This document shows, one piece after another, positions 22,851 through 35,493 of a DNA stretch of 64,000 bases. The DNA lies in assembly GCF_003254395.2 (NCBI RefSeq), contig NC_037650.1, positions 4,213,001 through 4,277,000 on the forward strand. The letters run 5' to 3'. Position 1 is the first letter of the stretch; each line of letters starts with the position of its first letter. The notes under the pieces are model-generated. The model saw nothing but the letters and a program-made list of their open reading frames with translations, was not told the DNA's origin and did not search any database. The DNA is from Apis mellifera. Taxonomy: Eukaryota; Arthropoda; Insecta; Hymenoptera; Apidae. The translations under genes and the position numbers were made by a program.

Positions 22851-25800
22851 AAAATATCTCGAAAAATTCGGTCAAAGAAAAAAAAAAAAGAAAGAAAGAA
22901 AAACGGTATTTCGTCGCAATAACAGCGCGGACATCCAATCTTCGAATAACTTTGATCGATGACATCGACGTAACTGGCGAACGAATTCGCGTTTCGTGGA
23001 AGGGGTGATAGCGCGGAGGGGTGAGATTGCCTTGTCACCTTGACAAATGGTTGGAGAACGAAAGGTACCAACCGGCGTACGAGCCTCTGAAATTTTCGCT
23101 CCGTCTCGCTTCGGCTCGCCCCCTCTTCCCTCACCTGCTCGTCTCTCACGATACCCTCCAAGACAGAGGAGAGGACGAAATACCCTCCTGCTGACGGCTG
23201 GTCATTAACCATCGACAGACTTGACAAATAGCCACGGTTAGAATTTATTAAACGGCAACCGAGGGGAGGAGGGAATAACACGAAGGAAATCTGGCCGAGA
23301 AAATTTTTCTCTCTTCGAATCGGAAGCAATCGAGATTTTCTTCTCCTTTTTTTTCGAATCCATTTCATTTTCCCAATCTCCAACCCCTCCAATCTCCCTT
23401 TTAATCATGCATCGTCTAATTACTTTCCCGCCGATGAAAGCGGCTCGATTGATTTTTGATTAAAAGCCGGGCGCGCACGATCGATTTGGATTTTCGGGTG
23501 GTGCGCGAAATTTTATTCCCCGTTTGGCCGCGGTTGCATAATTGAAAGCCCTCGCGGAACGGTCTCGCGATTTCGGCCGCGAGCATTATTCTCGCAACCT
23601 GTCGACGAATTGAAACGCGATCCGATCCGCCCGCCCGTGTAAACTCCGTGTTCCTATCGGAGCACGGGCGATCCTTCTCCGGTTACGTGAATTAAGAGCC
23701 GCTCGTCACGTTCCACGATGGTGTTCCGGGAACACAAGCATCGCCGACGCATCAGCGATTCCTTTTCGTTACCGTTTCTCTTTCGCCCGTTTCCTCGCGG
23801 GATCAAATTCGACAATATTCCACGCCGAAATTATGCAACAGGGAGGAAGAGGAGGAGGGGTCTCTCCTTTCTCTTTCGGAATATTCGTCTCTCTTCATTT
23901 TAAAAAAAAGAAAAAGGGATCTTTCATGCTCTGAACTGTTTTTCTTGAACGAGATCGATCCATGTATCTCGATTTGTCTGATACAGCGAACAATGATGAT
24001 GATATTTTTGTTTTGAGGAAAGGAGGGAAGGAGTTATTCGTGATTTTTCACAGTGAATAATTTTATAGTGGAAGGAGGGGTGTTTGGATGAGTGGTAATA
24101 AAAAAAAAAAAAAAAAGAAACCGCAAAGAATCGACGGGTTCAAACGTCACGCGCAAACCTGGACGCATAGCTGGAGGGGGCGGTTCACCCTCGTAGCCAA
24201 AAATCACATTCCTGCCGACCCCTCGGAATTACCACTGCGTGGTACCGCAGTAGAATTCGCATTCCCATACGCGCGCCAATGTACAGTCTCGTGCAATAAT
24301 TATACATCGTTCCACACGCAAATAAGGGGACAGAGCTTGAAGAGAGAGAAAAGAAAAAAAGAAAAGGAAACTCCATTCAACACTCCTATCATCCTCTTCC
24401 TCTTCAATTTTCAAACGATCGATACTTTTTTGACCAACAAAAAAATAGACAAATAAATAAAGAAGGAAAATTAAGTAGAATTAAATAAAAATTCTTCCGT
24501 GAATATCAAATATTTACCTAAGAACGAAAAATGAAACATGTTGAAGAGGGCTGTACGACACGAAGAGTTACGCAAACTACACGAATAGTCACGCAAGTTG
24601 CGTGCACGGGCGCGTAATGCAAGCGCGCGCAGTGATTTCCACCCTCGATGACCGCCACGACGATCCCTTTCCACACGACCAGATGGGGTTCTCACGAGTC
24701 ACCCTTAATACGTACGCTCATAATCGGGCCCGATAATGCGCGCTGTCACAACACGCAAACAATAGCCCGCGGCCGATTGAAGAATCAAAGAATCAAAGGA
24801 TTACCCGGGATCTTCTCTCCTTTTGGGGGAGGAAAGAAGGAGAGAGAAATGGTTTCGCTTGAGCGAGAGAGAAATAGAGATAACGAGCAATTCCCCCGTG
24901 ATCCAATTTGATCGAATAAAATATTTATACGTTTCCCTCCAACCAAGAGCTAAGGAAAAGGAAAAAAAATAAGAGGGCGGGAGAAACGGGCGCGTTTCAC
25001 GTGCATAATTCCGATTTAAGGAATTAAGGAAGAAGGATAGCAACAAGTGTAATAAACCCAAACGATCCGTGCAATTTTCTGTCGAAGAGTGGCAGCTCCG
25101 CTCGATGCCGAACCGAAAGGGATGCAAGAGTTTCGAGCGTGGAAAAATTACCCCGTGAAATTTCACGATCCGCGTCTCTCGAACTTGTCTCGTCGCGAGG
25201 ACAGCCGTCACATTTTTATCTGTCCCCTCGTTGTGATGGTGGTGGTGGTTGGTGCAACACGGAAACGTGTTTCTGTTCTGCGTGAGAGAGAGAGAGAGAG
25301 AGGGGGAGGAGGCTGACACACGGTTTAATCGACGATACACACGGACGACAATAACGGTGAAAACTCGCGGTATTCGGAAAAGGGGAAGGGGAAAAAAGAC
25401 AAGAGGGAGAAGAAAAAGAGCGCGACAGGGGGGAGAGAAAAAGAAGAAGGAGAAGAATCGAGGAGGGTGGTGGATGGGTTGGGTGGGTGTGCGTCGAATA
25501 AATTTCCCGCGTGGATAATGTATCGTTCGCCGTGAATGGCCGACGAAAGCAGTGGCTCGTTTTATCGTAAAACCAACCGCGATGCGAATAAATTTATCGA
25601 CACACGTCGTCCCGCTCGACGACGTGCCGTCCGCGTCTCGCCTCCGTGTCCATCGTCTTTGTCCTCCGTTCTATGCCCACTCGAGTTTTGTCGGCGCTGA
25701 TAATGACCAGTTGTTGTTGTTGCACTGGTTGCACTTTCACGAGTGTGTATATACTTTTTCCTCTTTTTTCTTCCTTTTCTTTTCTTTTCTTTTTTACGAC

Positions 25801-26097
25801 AACTTGAGATCATATTGGCGAGATGAAATATCGATAACGAACAGATGCTTGACAGCGATAATTAATTAATCGAACGCTTAATCTTCGATAATCTTCGAAA
25901 GAATTACTTCGAGGATCTCTAAAGTATAACACCTATAGTGTAGCAAAATTTCGTATTCGAAATTCGTTTCATGCTTGAAATTTGTTTTTTTTTTTTTAAA
26001 TGATAATGATCACGTTACACGTCCTTCGCGAGAAGCATAAAATTATTAAACGTGTCTCGTGAACGTGTCTCACGATGCATCACCTGCATTCTGTTTG

Positions 26098-26117
26098 TAT
26101 ATATATATATATATATA
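26098..26117 (+). repeat. (TA)n tract
   Basis: About ten TA units, about 180 bp upstream of the 26.3-kb exon acceptor. Confidence 0.9.
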
Positions 26118-26301
26118 CATACGTGTATACAGTGTTCCAAGCGTACTCGTTACTTTTTCTCTCGAACTCAAACATTTCATCGAATTATTATTTTATTATA
26201 ACGCGAGGCACAACGTGATGATTAATTTCGGATCAAAGGGGGATCCGAGAATTCAATTTTCTTAATTAATAATCGTATTTTTTTCTCTTCTCTGTTTCCA
26301 G

Positions 26302-26367
26302 GGCCGAGAGTGAGCGCAAAATGTTGAATCCAGAAACCGGCTGTTACTCGGAATCCGTTCGGGCATG
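26302..26367 (+). CDS. 66-nt plus-strand exon, protein unknown
   Basis: The acceptor is textbook: a T/C-rich tract ending TCTGTTTCCAG (AG at 26300-26301). The donor is near-perfect: GCATG/gtgagtaaa (GT at 26368-26369). The exon is 66 nt, a multiple of three. Only one of three frames is open, and it runs through the whole exon with one leading base and two trailing bases, as expected of a cassette exon of 22 codons. It reads ...ESERK then MLNPETGCYSESVRA. The internal ATG at 26321-26323 has a good AAA-ATG context, so this could instead be the first coding exon of an alternative isoform. If the next exon starts with A the split codon becomes TGA; with G it becomes Trp. I do not recognise the protein, but the splice signals make exon status likely. 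Confidence 0.5.
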
Positions 26368-28734
26368 GTGAGTAAACGCGATCAGATAAAAAAGAAAAAA
26401 AAAAAAAAGAGAAAGAAATCGGAATTGGGGGTTAATTTACTTTACCCGGGGACTCGGCCACAAGAATGCGTTCACGTTCGAGCCGAGACGCATAAGCGTC
26501 GCCCCCTAATCTCCCTCGAATATCTTGGCTCGCGTGCCGCGCGTGTTCTCATCGGCGCGTAATCTTAATTAAGTACAAATCGCTCCGTGTACGACGACGC
26601 GTCCACCTACCGGGGCCAGCCACCTTTTTAGATAATCGTTCAACCTTCCCTTCCTTCTCGCCGGCAATTCTATACTCGCCGGGAGTTTCTATACTCGCGC
26701 ACGCACTCTTTTCTTTCCTTCTTCTTCTTTCCTTTACCGAGTAATTCTATCCATTATCCCGATACCTTTTCATTGTCACGACGAAATCGCGAACACTGTG
26801 AAGTGAAGAAAACGGAAAAGTTTTGAGATAGGAACGGGCAGAGAGTAGGCAGGAGCCTGGTGTCTGAGCGATTCACTGTTATTCGGCCGTCGTTTTATAT
26901 TTAAATAGCGGTGGAGATGAAAGGAACATAATTATTACAAGAGTAAAGGAACTCTTTGTGTGTCAGGTCAAGCCAGGTCGGTTCAACTTTATGCTAACCA
27001 GGCGTGAATCGATTCTTCGAAACCAAGCTCAACTTTTGCGATTATCGCTTCTTGTTCTCACGTTCTTGTTCTTCTTGTCGTTCTTGTTGTTGTTGTTGTT
27101 GCGTTCATTATGTAATCATCATAGATTTTTAAACATCCTCCTTCCATTTTATTCTTCTCGTCTGTCTAGGGATCGATTTAATAAAGAAAGAAGAGGATCC
27201 AAGATTTGTATCGAAAAAGTTGCATCGGAAACGAAGTATCGGAGTCGATCGAAACTTGTATTTCTGGTTCGAATTAACGCGATACGTTTTCACGGATCGA
27301 ACGAGATTCTCCGATTAACTCCCGTTAAAAAAGAGACAGGTTCGTTCAACGCGCGGAGAGACGCGTTCCTCTCTTTCTTCTCGTCAAACTCTTCCTCGAT
27401 CCTCGTTACAACAATACGGCGTCTCCGTTGATATTGAATGGCCACGACTCGGCCACTCTTTTTTCCTCTTATCTTCTTTATATCTTGCGCTTAAAATCGC
27501 CGGAAATCTTTTCATCGTGGGGGGAAAAAAATGTCTCTCTTTCTGGCAGTTAAAAAACGCGAAAGGAGGAGAGAGGAGGGTTTAAAAAAAATTCCTTTCA
27601 AATTGAATCATTAGCGAGGTGGAGGAACGGTCGATCGGGCGCTGGTTTTCGGCTTAATTGAACGATAATTCGCGGAACGGTGCATTCCCAGAGAGAGAGA
27701 GAGGGAGGCGTAGTTTTCGCGTTGCGAACAGGAACCGGCCGGATCAGCCGTAAATATGCTGGCAAGGAAACAAACAGGGCCGCGATTCAGTCCAAATTGC
27801 GCGCATGAATTTTAACGAACGGTGGTCGGGCCGATTTTGCACGGCAGACTCGAAATATCGAACCGATTTTTCATAATTCAACCCGTGGCCAGGCGCAAAA
27901 TTCAATCGGTCCCCGCGCGCCCACCCCACACGCCCCTGTGTTATTTCCGCGCTCGTTTTCGTGTTTTTTGCCATTATGCCGGCAAAGGTAATTTCCCAGC
28001 TCCGACCGCTGCTGATGTATTTATAACGAAACGAATTAAACTCGCCGGCCAGCGAATAGGTAACAAAACGCCCCTGGAACCGGACCCTCTCTCTCTCTTT
28101 TTCTCTCTCTCGCGGCCCGAAAATAAAATATCCAAATATTTGCAGGTTTAATTTGAACCACGCTCGCCTCCAAGCAACCAGTTTTAATAATGAAACGTCG
28201 TATTGTACCTGGCAAGGGAGGATTGCCCGTTGTTTGCCCCTCTCCTCCTGTTCCACCTCCTCTCTCGTCGTCCACCACCGTCGTTCGCCGCGTGATTTTT
28301 CAATCCCTCCGATTGCCCGCACTCTCCACGAGGAGGGTGGAAATTTTCCCGAAAAGTTTCGCAAACTTTTGGATAACGATCGATCGATCGATCCTTGTCG
28401 TCGAGAATTATTTGCGAGGAAAGAAGAGAAAAAGGAAGGGAAGACAAAATAACCGCTGTTACTAAATTAAAATCGAGCGATAATTTCGAGATAATTATCA
28501 CGCCCGGTATTTATCCATTCTTCGAATTCATGGAATGCGAAAATAAATTATAAAATCCTTGGACGATCGAAATTACAATGAACAAAATAACAACGATAAA
28601 TACCAAGTGTGATGCATACCTAATAATAACTGACGATTACATATGACGCACACGCTGCTATACACGCGTACTTAAAGCAAAATTCATTGTAGTATTAACA
28701 GCCATTTTGACAAATATCTTGAAAACTGACTGAC

Positions 28735-28774
28735 TCTATATACATACATACATACACATATATATATATATATA
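28735..28774 (+). repeat. (TACA)n/(TA)n compound tract
   Basis: TACA tetranucleotides pass into TA dinucleotides, all alternating purine-pyrimidine. Confidence 0.9.
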
Positions 28775-31300
28775 CAAGGAAAAAGTTGTTCGAAATCTCG
28801 TCATCTATAAATAATTTAAAAACCCACGTTATCCCTTCAGATTCTTTTCTCTCTCTTTCTTTTTTTTTAAACGCACGCTCTCGAAGAAACGGATAAGAAA
28901 AGAATAAGAGAGAAGAGGAGGGATGATTAAAGCGTTGACCCGGTGAAAAATTTGTTGACGCGTGTTTCGCCCGTTCATTCGTATCGGCGAGAAACCGCTT
29001 GGAACCTGGGGAGAGCAAAGAAATATATATTTAGGCGAGTTTGTCGAGGAGGGATGAAAGGAGGGGAGGGGGGATGGTCGATTTATCCGCAATCGCGGCG
29101 TTGCTTTTCTCGGGACATTAGGGACACACGATCACCGCCAGCGGGGGTGGCGGTTCGGGAGAAGGCAGGATCGTTGGCAGGAGGGGGAGGGCGGGGGTGG
29201 TTTCTCGGGCCTTAATGCGATTAAGGCCGTTATCAGATGTCGCCGATGGCGTTTCTTGCGCGATGACGTCGACGCGCTCGTTTGTCATCGCGCGACGTCG
29301 TCACGGGGGTTGCACGATTTACTTCCGCTTCCCTCCTTTCGCGCCCTTCGTTTCCTGCCGGCCATTTTCTTCCCGCCTACCCCTCCTCCCCGCGCCGATC
29401 TCAATTTTGACACGCGACCTTCCATCCTCGTCGCTGCAATTTTGTTTTTTCTTTTTTTTTTTTCGTAAGAAAAAGAAAGCGGTCGATTAATCTCTACAAT
29501 TTTCTACGTAAATCTTCTGCAAATTGTAATATCTATACAAGTATCCAACGATTTGCAATGATGAAATCTTCTTAATAAAAGAGGGGAGACGGAAACGGTT
29601 CGAGAGAAAAGGAGGAGAAGAGAAGGAAGAGGAAAAAAGATCGCGTGCCGGAAGGCATTTCGAGATTCGTTAAACCTCGTCCTGGACACCCACCCTCAGA
29701 CGCGTATAACGTCGCATTTGCCGCGAAGAATGGGGCTGAAGTCGTCCAAGGGGGAGAGAGAGAGGAAGGAGAGAATACGAACGAAGAAGGCGATATTTAT
29801 TTTGCCCGAACGGGAGAAAGAGAAGGAGAGGAGGATCTTCTCGGTGGTCAGATCTCGCGACGAAGACGAGGACGACGAGGGTGTGGCCGGGAGATGGGGA
29901 CGATTAGAAGCTACACCCCCGAGGGCACGGAGGGCGGAAAATTCATGGAGTTACTTAGCAGTCTTCTAGCGGGCTTCACTCGTTTATCTTGCCACCGGGG
30001 GAGGGGGAGATGAAGGAAGTCGTTACGTCGTCGAGAGGCAGCCAGCCCTACGGGGTCGAGGCTGTAATCCTAATTAATAATTAATTACCACGGTAGGGGA
30101 ATAAATGGCCGATTGAATTCTTCCTGCGCGAAGGAAAGGGGGCCTTGATTTATCGGGACGATTTTCGCTCCGCTCAGAAACTCTACTGAACAACGAGGAA
30201 TCCCCTCCCTCCCCGATTCATTAACGACACCGCTCTTCGCGTTTTCCCGCGAAATCAGATTCCACGGGTCGATTCGATTATATACGGATGTGCTTATTGT
30301 TAAACGGTCCACGATAATAAGATTATCCATTCGAGGATATTAATCTTCGACGAACAATTCGCGGAGGAATTTATCGCAATGATGTATCTTTCATCATCGA
30401 ATCTAAGAAAGAATCGAACGGTGTGAGGAGGGCAATGAATTCGGTTCGAGCTGAATTCGGAGGAATTTCGTAACCGATTCCAACCCTCGGCCGAAACCTA
30501 TCATCGGCTATAAATCCTGCGACAAATAACTACTCTTCCTCGCAGACTGCTTTACCACTCTCTTTCCAAGGAAAAAAAAGAAACCTCGGGTTCCAGGATG
30601 GTTCGGTTTGGATTGTCGGATCGAGTTGGAAGAACGGACGGGAAGAATGAACGGAGGAGAGGTCGCTCGTTTCAAAGATCTTTGGGCGGACGAAAAGTTG
30701 GTACGCGTGTATCCCGCGCGTAACCGACTCCTCCCAGAAGCACCCCAGTTTGTCAAGACGACCCTTCGGTGTCGTTTACAAGACGGCAAATTTGTCCGAG
30801 ATAAGCGAAACAAACGGAACCTTCTCCCTCCCCTTTTATTTCTTTCTTTCTTTTTTTTTCTTTTTTCAAATTCCTGCCTCTTTCTGTCTCTCCTCCCCCG
30901 GTCACTCCTTTGAACAGGAGGATGCGACTGGAAGGGTTTAATTGGCGACTCGTTTCATCGGGGAATTTCCGCGTTCGACGAACTCGTTAGGAGATTTGCT
31001 TTTATTGGCTCGGACGTTCAACGAACGTTTGCCTGCCTTTGACCCTTCGTTTTCCATTCCATTCGAGGGAAGAACAAAAAAAAGTCGCGATTAGACAGCG
31101 ATCGAGTAATTATCGAGTGATCATCAGTTGCGGTGATTTCGACAAGCGTGAAGCGTTTGTGGCGCGAAGATCGGCGAATATTCTAAATTATGGATCGATT
31201 CCGCGAAACCAGTGTTTCAACAACCATCCCGAACGCCGGCCCGCTGCGGGGATTTGCATACATTAGATTTTATCCTTCCGAGAACGTTCGTCTTCGAGAT

Positions 31301-31340
31301 GCGCGTATTTATGGGATCCCCGCGCATTTATGGGATCCCG
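31301..31340 (+). repeat. 20-bp tandem duplication
   Basis: Two adjacent copies of a GCGC..TTTATGGGATCCC unit with one or two differences, ending in GAATTC. It has the form of a recent slippage or microduplication. Confidence 0.75.
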
Positions 31341-31673
31341 AATTCGGGAATGGAGTATCCTCTGTGATAACTTCATTATGATTTCCGATCCTCCACCTCT
31401 TCGTTTCGAAACGATCGTTCGCAAAATTTTCCGGAGGAAAACGTTCTTTCTCGCCAATTTTATTTAATTGAATCATTCTTCCCCCCGCGTAAGAGTTTTG
31501 AAGAAATGATAGTCAACTGTTGATCCTCGACTGTTTCTATTTTCCGTTCCACCAGCTTATACGAGTCATCCTCGTCGTTCTAACGACGATTTAATACACC
31601 CCCGAATAAAGCGCAGAGCGAATTCGATGGAGAAAGGATTACGCGCGAGGGTAGGGACGATAAAGATCGTGGA

Positions 31674-31698
31674 ATGAGAGAGAGAGAGAGAGAGAGAG
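31674..31698 (+). repeat. (GA)n tract
   Basis: Perfect GA run of about twelve units. Confidence 0.9.
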
Positions 31699-32181
31699 CT
31701 GTGCTCGATTAGCTCCGGGTGAAGGGGTGGTATTGCACAGCTGCGCGAAAAAAGGGGGATCTGGTTCGGTTCCACAGCTGCGAATAAGGTCATCGATGTC
31801 ATCGTTCAGACGATTCGGAAACGATCGAGCGCGTGTCGAACGCGACATCGATCTGGCATTCCATTCGATCCGCCTCTCCTCCGGATCGAATCGAAATGTT
31901 TCATTCGGGTGAACAGGTGAAACGAACATGAACGAAGGAGACAAGATGCAAAGTGGTGTGTGTGTATGCGCGCGCGCATCAAGTTGAATCGGATTTTTTC
32001 TTTTTTTTTTTCTTTAATCGTTGTAAATTTCAATTTGCACCAAGGAAAACGGATACGCGATTACTTTTCTTACGGCGGATACGATCTACGCACGAGTTGT
32101 TGAGTCGAGTCGATCGAGACACGCAAGGGGTAATTCAATGGGTTCGTTTCACGGCCAATGCAATCACGCGAGTCGAGCGAG

Positions 32182-32216
32182 GAAAAGAGAGAGAGAGAGA
32201 GAGAGTGAGAGAGAGA
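32182..32216 (+). repeat. (GA)n tract
   Basis: GA run with a single GTGA interruption. Confidence 0.9.
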
Positions 32217-32519
32217 AGCGATCCTAATCGCGATCACTGAATAGGATATTCTTCAACGCCTGGCATCAGCGAGATTATTAATTCGCCCTTCGCGTCCAGC
32301 GAGCACGCGCCTTGCCGTGCTTTGACACTTCAGACGAGATGCGAGAAAAAAATTGCCCGTAACCGAGAGGATCAAAATCATCGAGAGAGAGAGAGAGGAG
32401 AGAGAACGACGGAACGAGAGACGCGAGGAGGAGAGGCGTTAATAGGGACCACCGCGCTAGGGGATTCGATCGAAGGGCATTCTCCGCGTTCCTCTTGATG
32501 CAATATAATGCACGTGTAG

Positions 32520-32572
32520 ACGTATACATACGTATATATGCACATATATGTATGTATATATATACATATAAA
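32520..32572 (+). repeat. Alternating TA/CA/CG tract
   Basis: About 50 bp of alternating purine-pyrimidine made of TATACATACG-type words, with near-dyad symmetry. Confidence 0.8.
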
Positions 32573-33449
32573 CGTATGCTCCACGAGAGCGCAGAACCAG
32601 CCCTCTAGGGGATTGCCGAGGGGTAAACATGGTGTAACCATCGCGGGGAAAGAGCACGAGGGGTTTGAGGTCGATTGTGCGGCTTGCATACGATTCCATA
32701 AATATTTTATTGGCTCGTCATTCGATTTAATTAATCGGCGGCCAATCGAATGACGCGACAACATTACACCGCGCGCTCGACCGATCGATCGATCGAAATC
32801 ACGGAACTCGCTTAAACGATGTCACATTTCCCCTCTCTCTCTCTCCTTTCGTTTCGAAAGGCGATTTCATCGTCGCGAATTTTCACCGTATCACCATTAT
32901 CCACTTCGCGATTCCCGTAGAAGATCCATCGATCCGTCCTGGCTAATTCGTAGACGTGTCAACGCATCAACGTTGTACGACGAGACACGGTCCTCCTTCC
33001 GTTCACCCGGAAACTCGAGGGCCAATTTTCCGAAACTGTTCGCGACTCGTGACCGAGACAAAGGGAAATGAAGCGACCGGTGATTTCCTTTGACGCGTTT
33101 CGTGGAACTATCCTTTGGCGGCCGAACAGCGGAGAAAGGGGATAGAACCGGGGGAGGGGGAAGAAGAGGAGAGGGAGTGCAGAGCGGAGGCACGGAAAGC
33201 ACGAGGATCGAGGTAATCGGGGAGGGAAATTTCAAAGGAAAACAGGCCGCTGTCTAGGCGATTTTCCGCGAGATCGCACCACACCGTAGTATAACCCTCG
33301 GCAGGAGGAGGAAAACATATTTTTCAGGATCCGAACCGTCCGTCGAAACGCCCTGCAATTTCCTTGGCTCCCTTTCCTCTCCCTTTCCGTCCGTGCGCGC
33401 TTAATTAAGCCGAGCCACTTAGTACCGTTGAATGCTTCTTGATTGGCAG

Positions 33450-33482
33450 ACGAGGTAGCCGACGACGAGCGAAGCTGGTCAG
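33450..33482 (+). CDS. Possible 33-nt plus-strand microexon
   Basis: A good acceptor (GAATGCTTCTTGATTGGCAG, AG at 33448-33449) and a consensus donor (GGTCAG/gtacgtag, GT at 33483-33484) enclose exactly 33 nt, a frame-preserving length. Two frames are open. One reads EVADDERSWS, the other RGSRRRAKLV. The first has a plausible exposed acidic-loop composition. The exon could be an alternatively spliced neuronal-type microexon or a 5' untranslated exon. It cannot follow the 26.3-kb exon directly in the open frame, because the split codon would become TGA. Confidence 0.3.
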
Positions 33483-33613
33483 GTACGTAGCTATCCGCGC
33501 CTCTGGCAGCCGCGAGTCGGCCACTCAGTCAACATCACACACGAATGCTGAGTTATGTCGAGGGCCCGAGCTCTTTTAAACTCGCCAATAAATCGGCTGC
33601 TTCTTCTCCACCA

Positions 33614-33706
33614 AGTTTCCACCTCCTCCTCCTCCTCCTTTTCTTCCTTCTCTCCCTCCTTCTACTCCTCCTCCTCCTTCTCCTCCTCTTCTTCTTCTTC
33701 TTCTGT
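33614..33706 (+). repeat. Polypyrimidine CTC/TTC tract
   Basis: About 90 bp of CTC, TTC and CCT triplets with few purines. It is a potential triplex-forming (H-DNA) element. Confidence 0.85.
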
Positions 33707-35305
33707 TGCCGCGTTTTCTACTCCCCCTTCTTCTCGGTACTTCGCATTTTTCTTTCAAACGATCGTGTCCATTATTTTTCTACGAGCCCTGTGTCGTAGA
33801 AATATACCTTGCGGCGCTTATTTTTTTCACCACGATTTCTCCACGATTAGATGGCACGCCACAGCTCTTTATCTTCATTTACAGCGTTCCGCGTTATTAC
33901 GGGTTTATCCCTCCCCTCCCTTCCTTCCTCTCTCCCTGCTTTAATCAATATCTCTGTTTGCTTTTGTTTTCTTCTTCGATTTATCTTACGTACTAGCTTT
34001 TTATACGCACACACACATATAGTACCACAATCTTCTTGAGAGGAGATTGTTTGTCTTTGCCGCAACTTTCCACCTTTGTCTCTATCGGATAGCTTGCTTG
34101 GTAAATTCTATCGACGTTTACCCGTTCGCTACTGCCTTCTTACCCGTATTTCTCCCAAAATTTTCGCGCTTGCCACTCGTCAGGTAGCGTGAAATTCAGT
34201 TGCAGACGCCTACCTGAATCGGTCGGTGGGTGCGAAGAAGGTGCGAAAATATCAGCTCGTTTGCCCGATGACCGAGCAACTTCCTCTTTTCCCCTTTCCT
34301 TTTTCTTTATTTATTCCTTTCTCTCTCTCTCTCTCTCTTTTTTTTCGGCCCTCTTTCGAACTGTTATCCCCCCTCACGACGCCTCGAGGATCGATTATGT
34401 TTCCGTTAGAGATTAGAAACGGATCTGTATATATATATATACACTATCAAAGCCTGTATTAATTTACTCGAGCCACCGCTGTTTAATTAATTTTCTGATC
34501 GTAACATTCGATCGAAACGTTCCTCGACCATAAATAAACTCCTTTTCCTCGAGTGTCGAGCGTTTAGAATAATGCTCTTGACTTGAAACGCGTGATAAAA
34601 TATCGTTTGCATTCTTATAAAAAAAAAGAAAGAAAGAAAAGAAAAATAGAACGCAATTTCTTCAATTTCTTCATTGCCACGTGTAATTAAAATTTTCCTA
34701 TCTTAGAAGGAAATTCGTTTAAAAAAAAAGAAAAAATTTGATCTCGATAAAAATCGTAAAATTGTAAAACATAATAAAGGGGTTGTACGCGGAACAATTT
34801 AATTTTTTTTTTAAATTTCGAGGCACTCGAAATCAAGCCTCCCCCTAATTTTTTTTTATTACTTTCTCATGTTCCCCATATACAATTTCACCTGGCATTG
34901 CAATTCAAAATTGTATTCTATCTCGTGCCATTACCTGGTTATATTTGGAAAAAAAAAAATAATACGGAAACTTTAATGATAGTTCCATTAACGAAAAAAA
35001 AAAAAAAAAAAAACTGCTTTGAATGTATCACTGGTTATACACTGCCAATGTTACTACGTACGAAACAAAATTATTATTCGAATGCAACTTATTAATTGAA
35101 ACTCGCTTACAAAGATATCTCTGTACGTTCGATATTTCTTTTTTCCTTATTTCTGAAATGGAAAAACACGATCGAGAGAAAGAGAAAGAAAGAATCGAAA
35201 TCGCGTATATATATATCGAGACGTGGACGTGGATCGGAATCTTGGCTCGGCGTCGTCACCGATTAATAATTACGACATTGTCGCCGCCGCTAAACGCTTT
35301 AATCA

Positions 35306-35493
35306 ATGTCATCGGGCCAATTTCCGATCGCCGTTGGCTTCCACCAGCCTGCTCCCTCTCTTCCTCCATCACAGGCTGGCTACTCCGCAGGAAATTACGA
35401 TCGAAACGCAGGCGGAAGTCGCAATTTATCAGTTTCCAGGCTGGACGCCGCGGCTAAACGCCGGGGATCGCGATTCCCGATTTCCCAGGTGTG
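35306..35493 (+). other. Dual open frames, possible coding exon
   Basis: From an ATG at 35306 a frame begins MSSGQFPIAVGFHQPAPSLP and stays open to 35662. It has a weak donor-like CCCAG/gtgtgg after about 62 codons (GT at 35491-35492). A second plus frame is open across the same bases from 35223. There is no convincing acceptor, and codon third positions are unbiased. The amino-acid make-up resembles a transcription-factor-like disordered N-terminus, but two open frames at once point to low stop density rather than coding. Confidence 0.12.

Larger units (their letters stand above)
21462..26301. other. Non-coding block
   Basis: No supported gene. A low-repeat stretch at about 22020-22210 contains GGCCATTTT and CACCTG words and looks enhancer-like. 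Alternating TA/CA tracts lie at 21899-21927 and 22820-22850, a poly-A run at about 24099-24116, a GA tract at 25283-25302 and a TA run at 26098-26117. A 206-codon minus frame (22772-23392) is polypyrimidine/CpG noise. Confidence 0.55.
26368..33449. other. Non-coding block, probably intronic to the plus-strand exons
   Basis: No further supported exon. It contains a poly-A run (about 26394-26408), a GTT triplet run (27084-27101), a CA/TA tract (28735-28774), GA tracts (31674-31698 and 32182-32216) and an alternating TA/CA/CG tract (about 32520-32572). A 20-bp tandem duplication with TTTATGGGATCCC lies at 31301-31340. CRE-like GACGTCG words lie on both strands at about 29265-29300. GCCATTTT words occur at 28701 and 29361. 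A GC-rich island spans about 29030-29420. Confidence 0.55.

Noticed and set aside
22772..23392. 206-codon minus frame with a hydrophobic stretch
   Set aside because: The hydrophobic run derives from a poly-A/AAAG tract read on minus.
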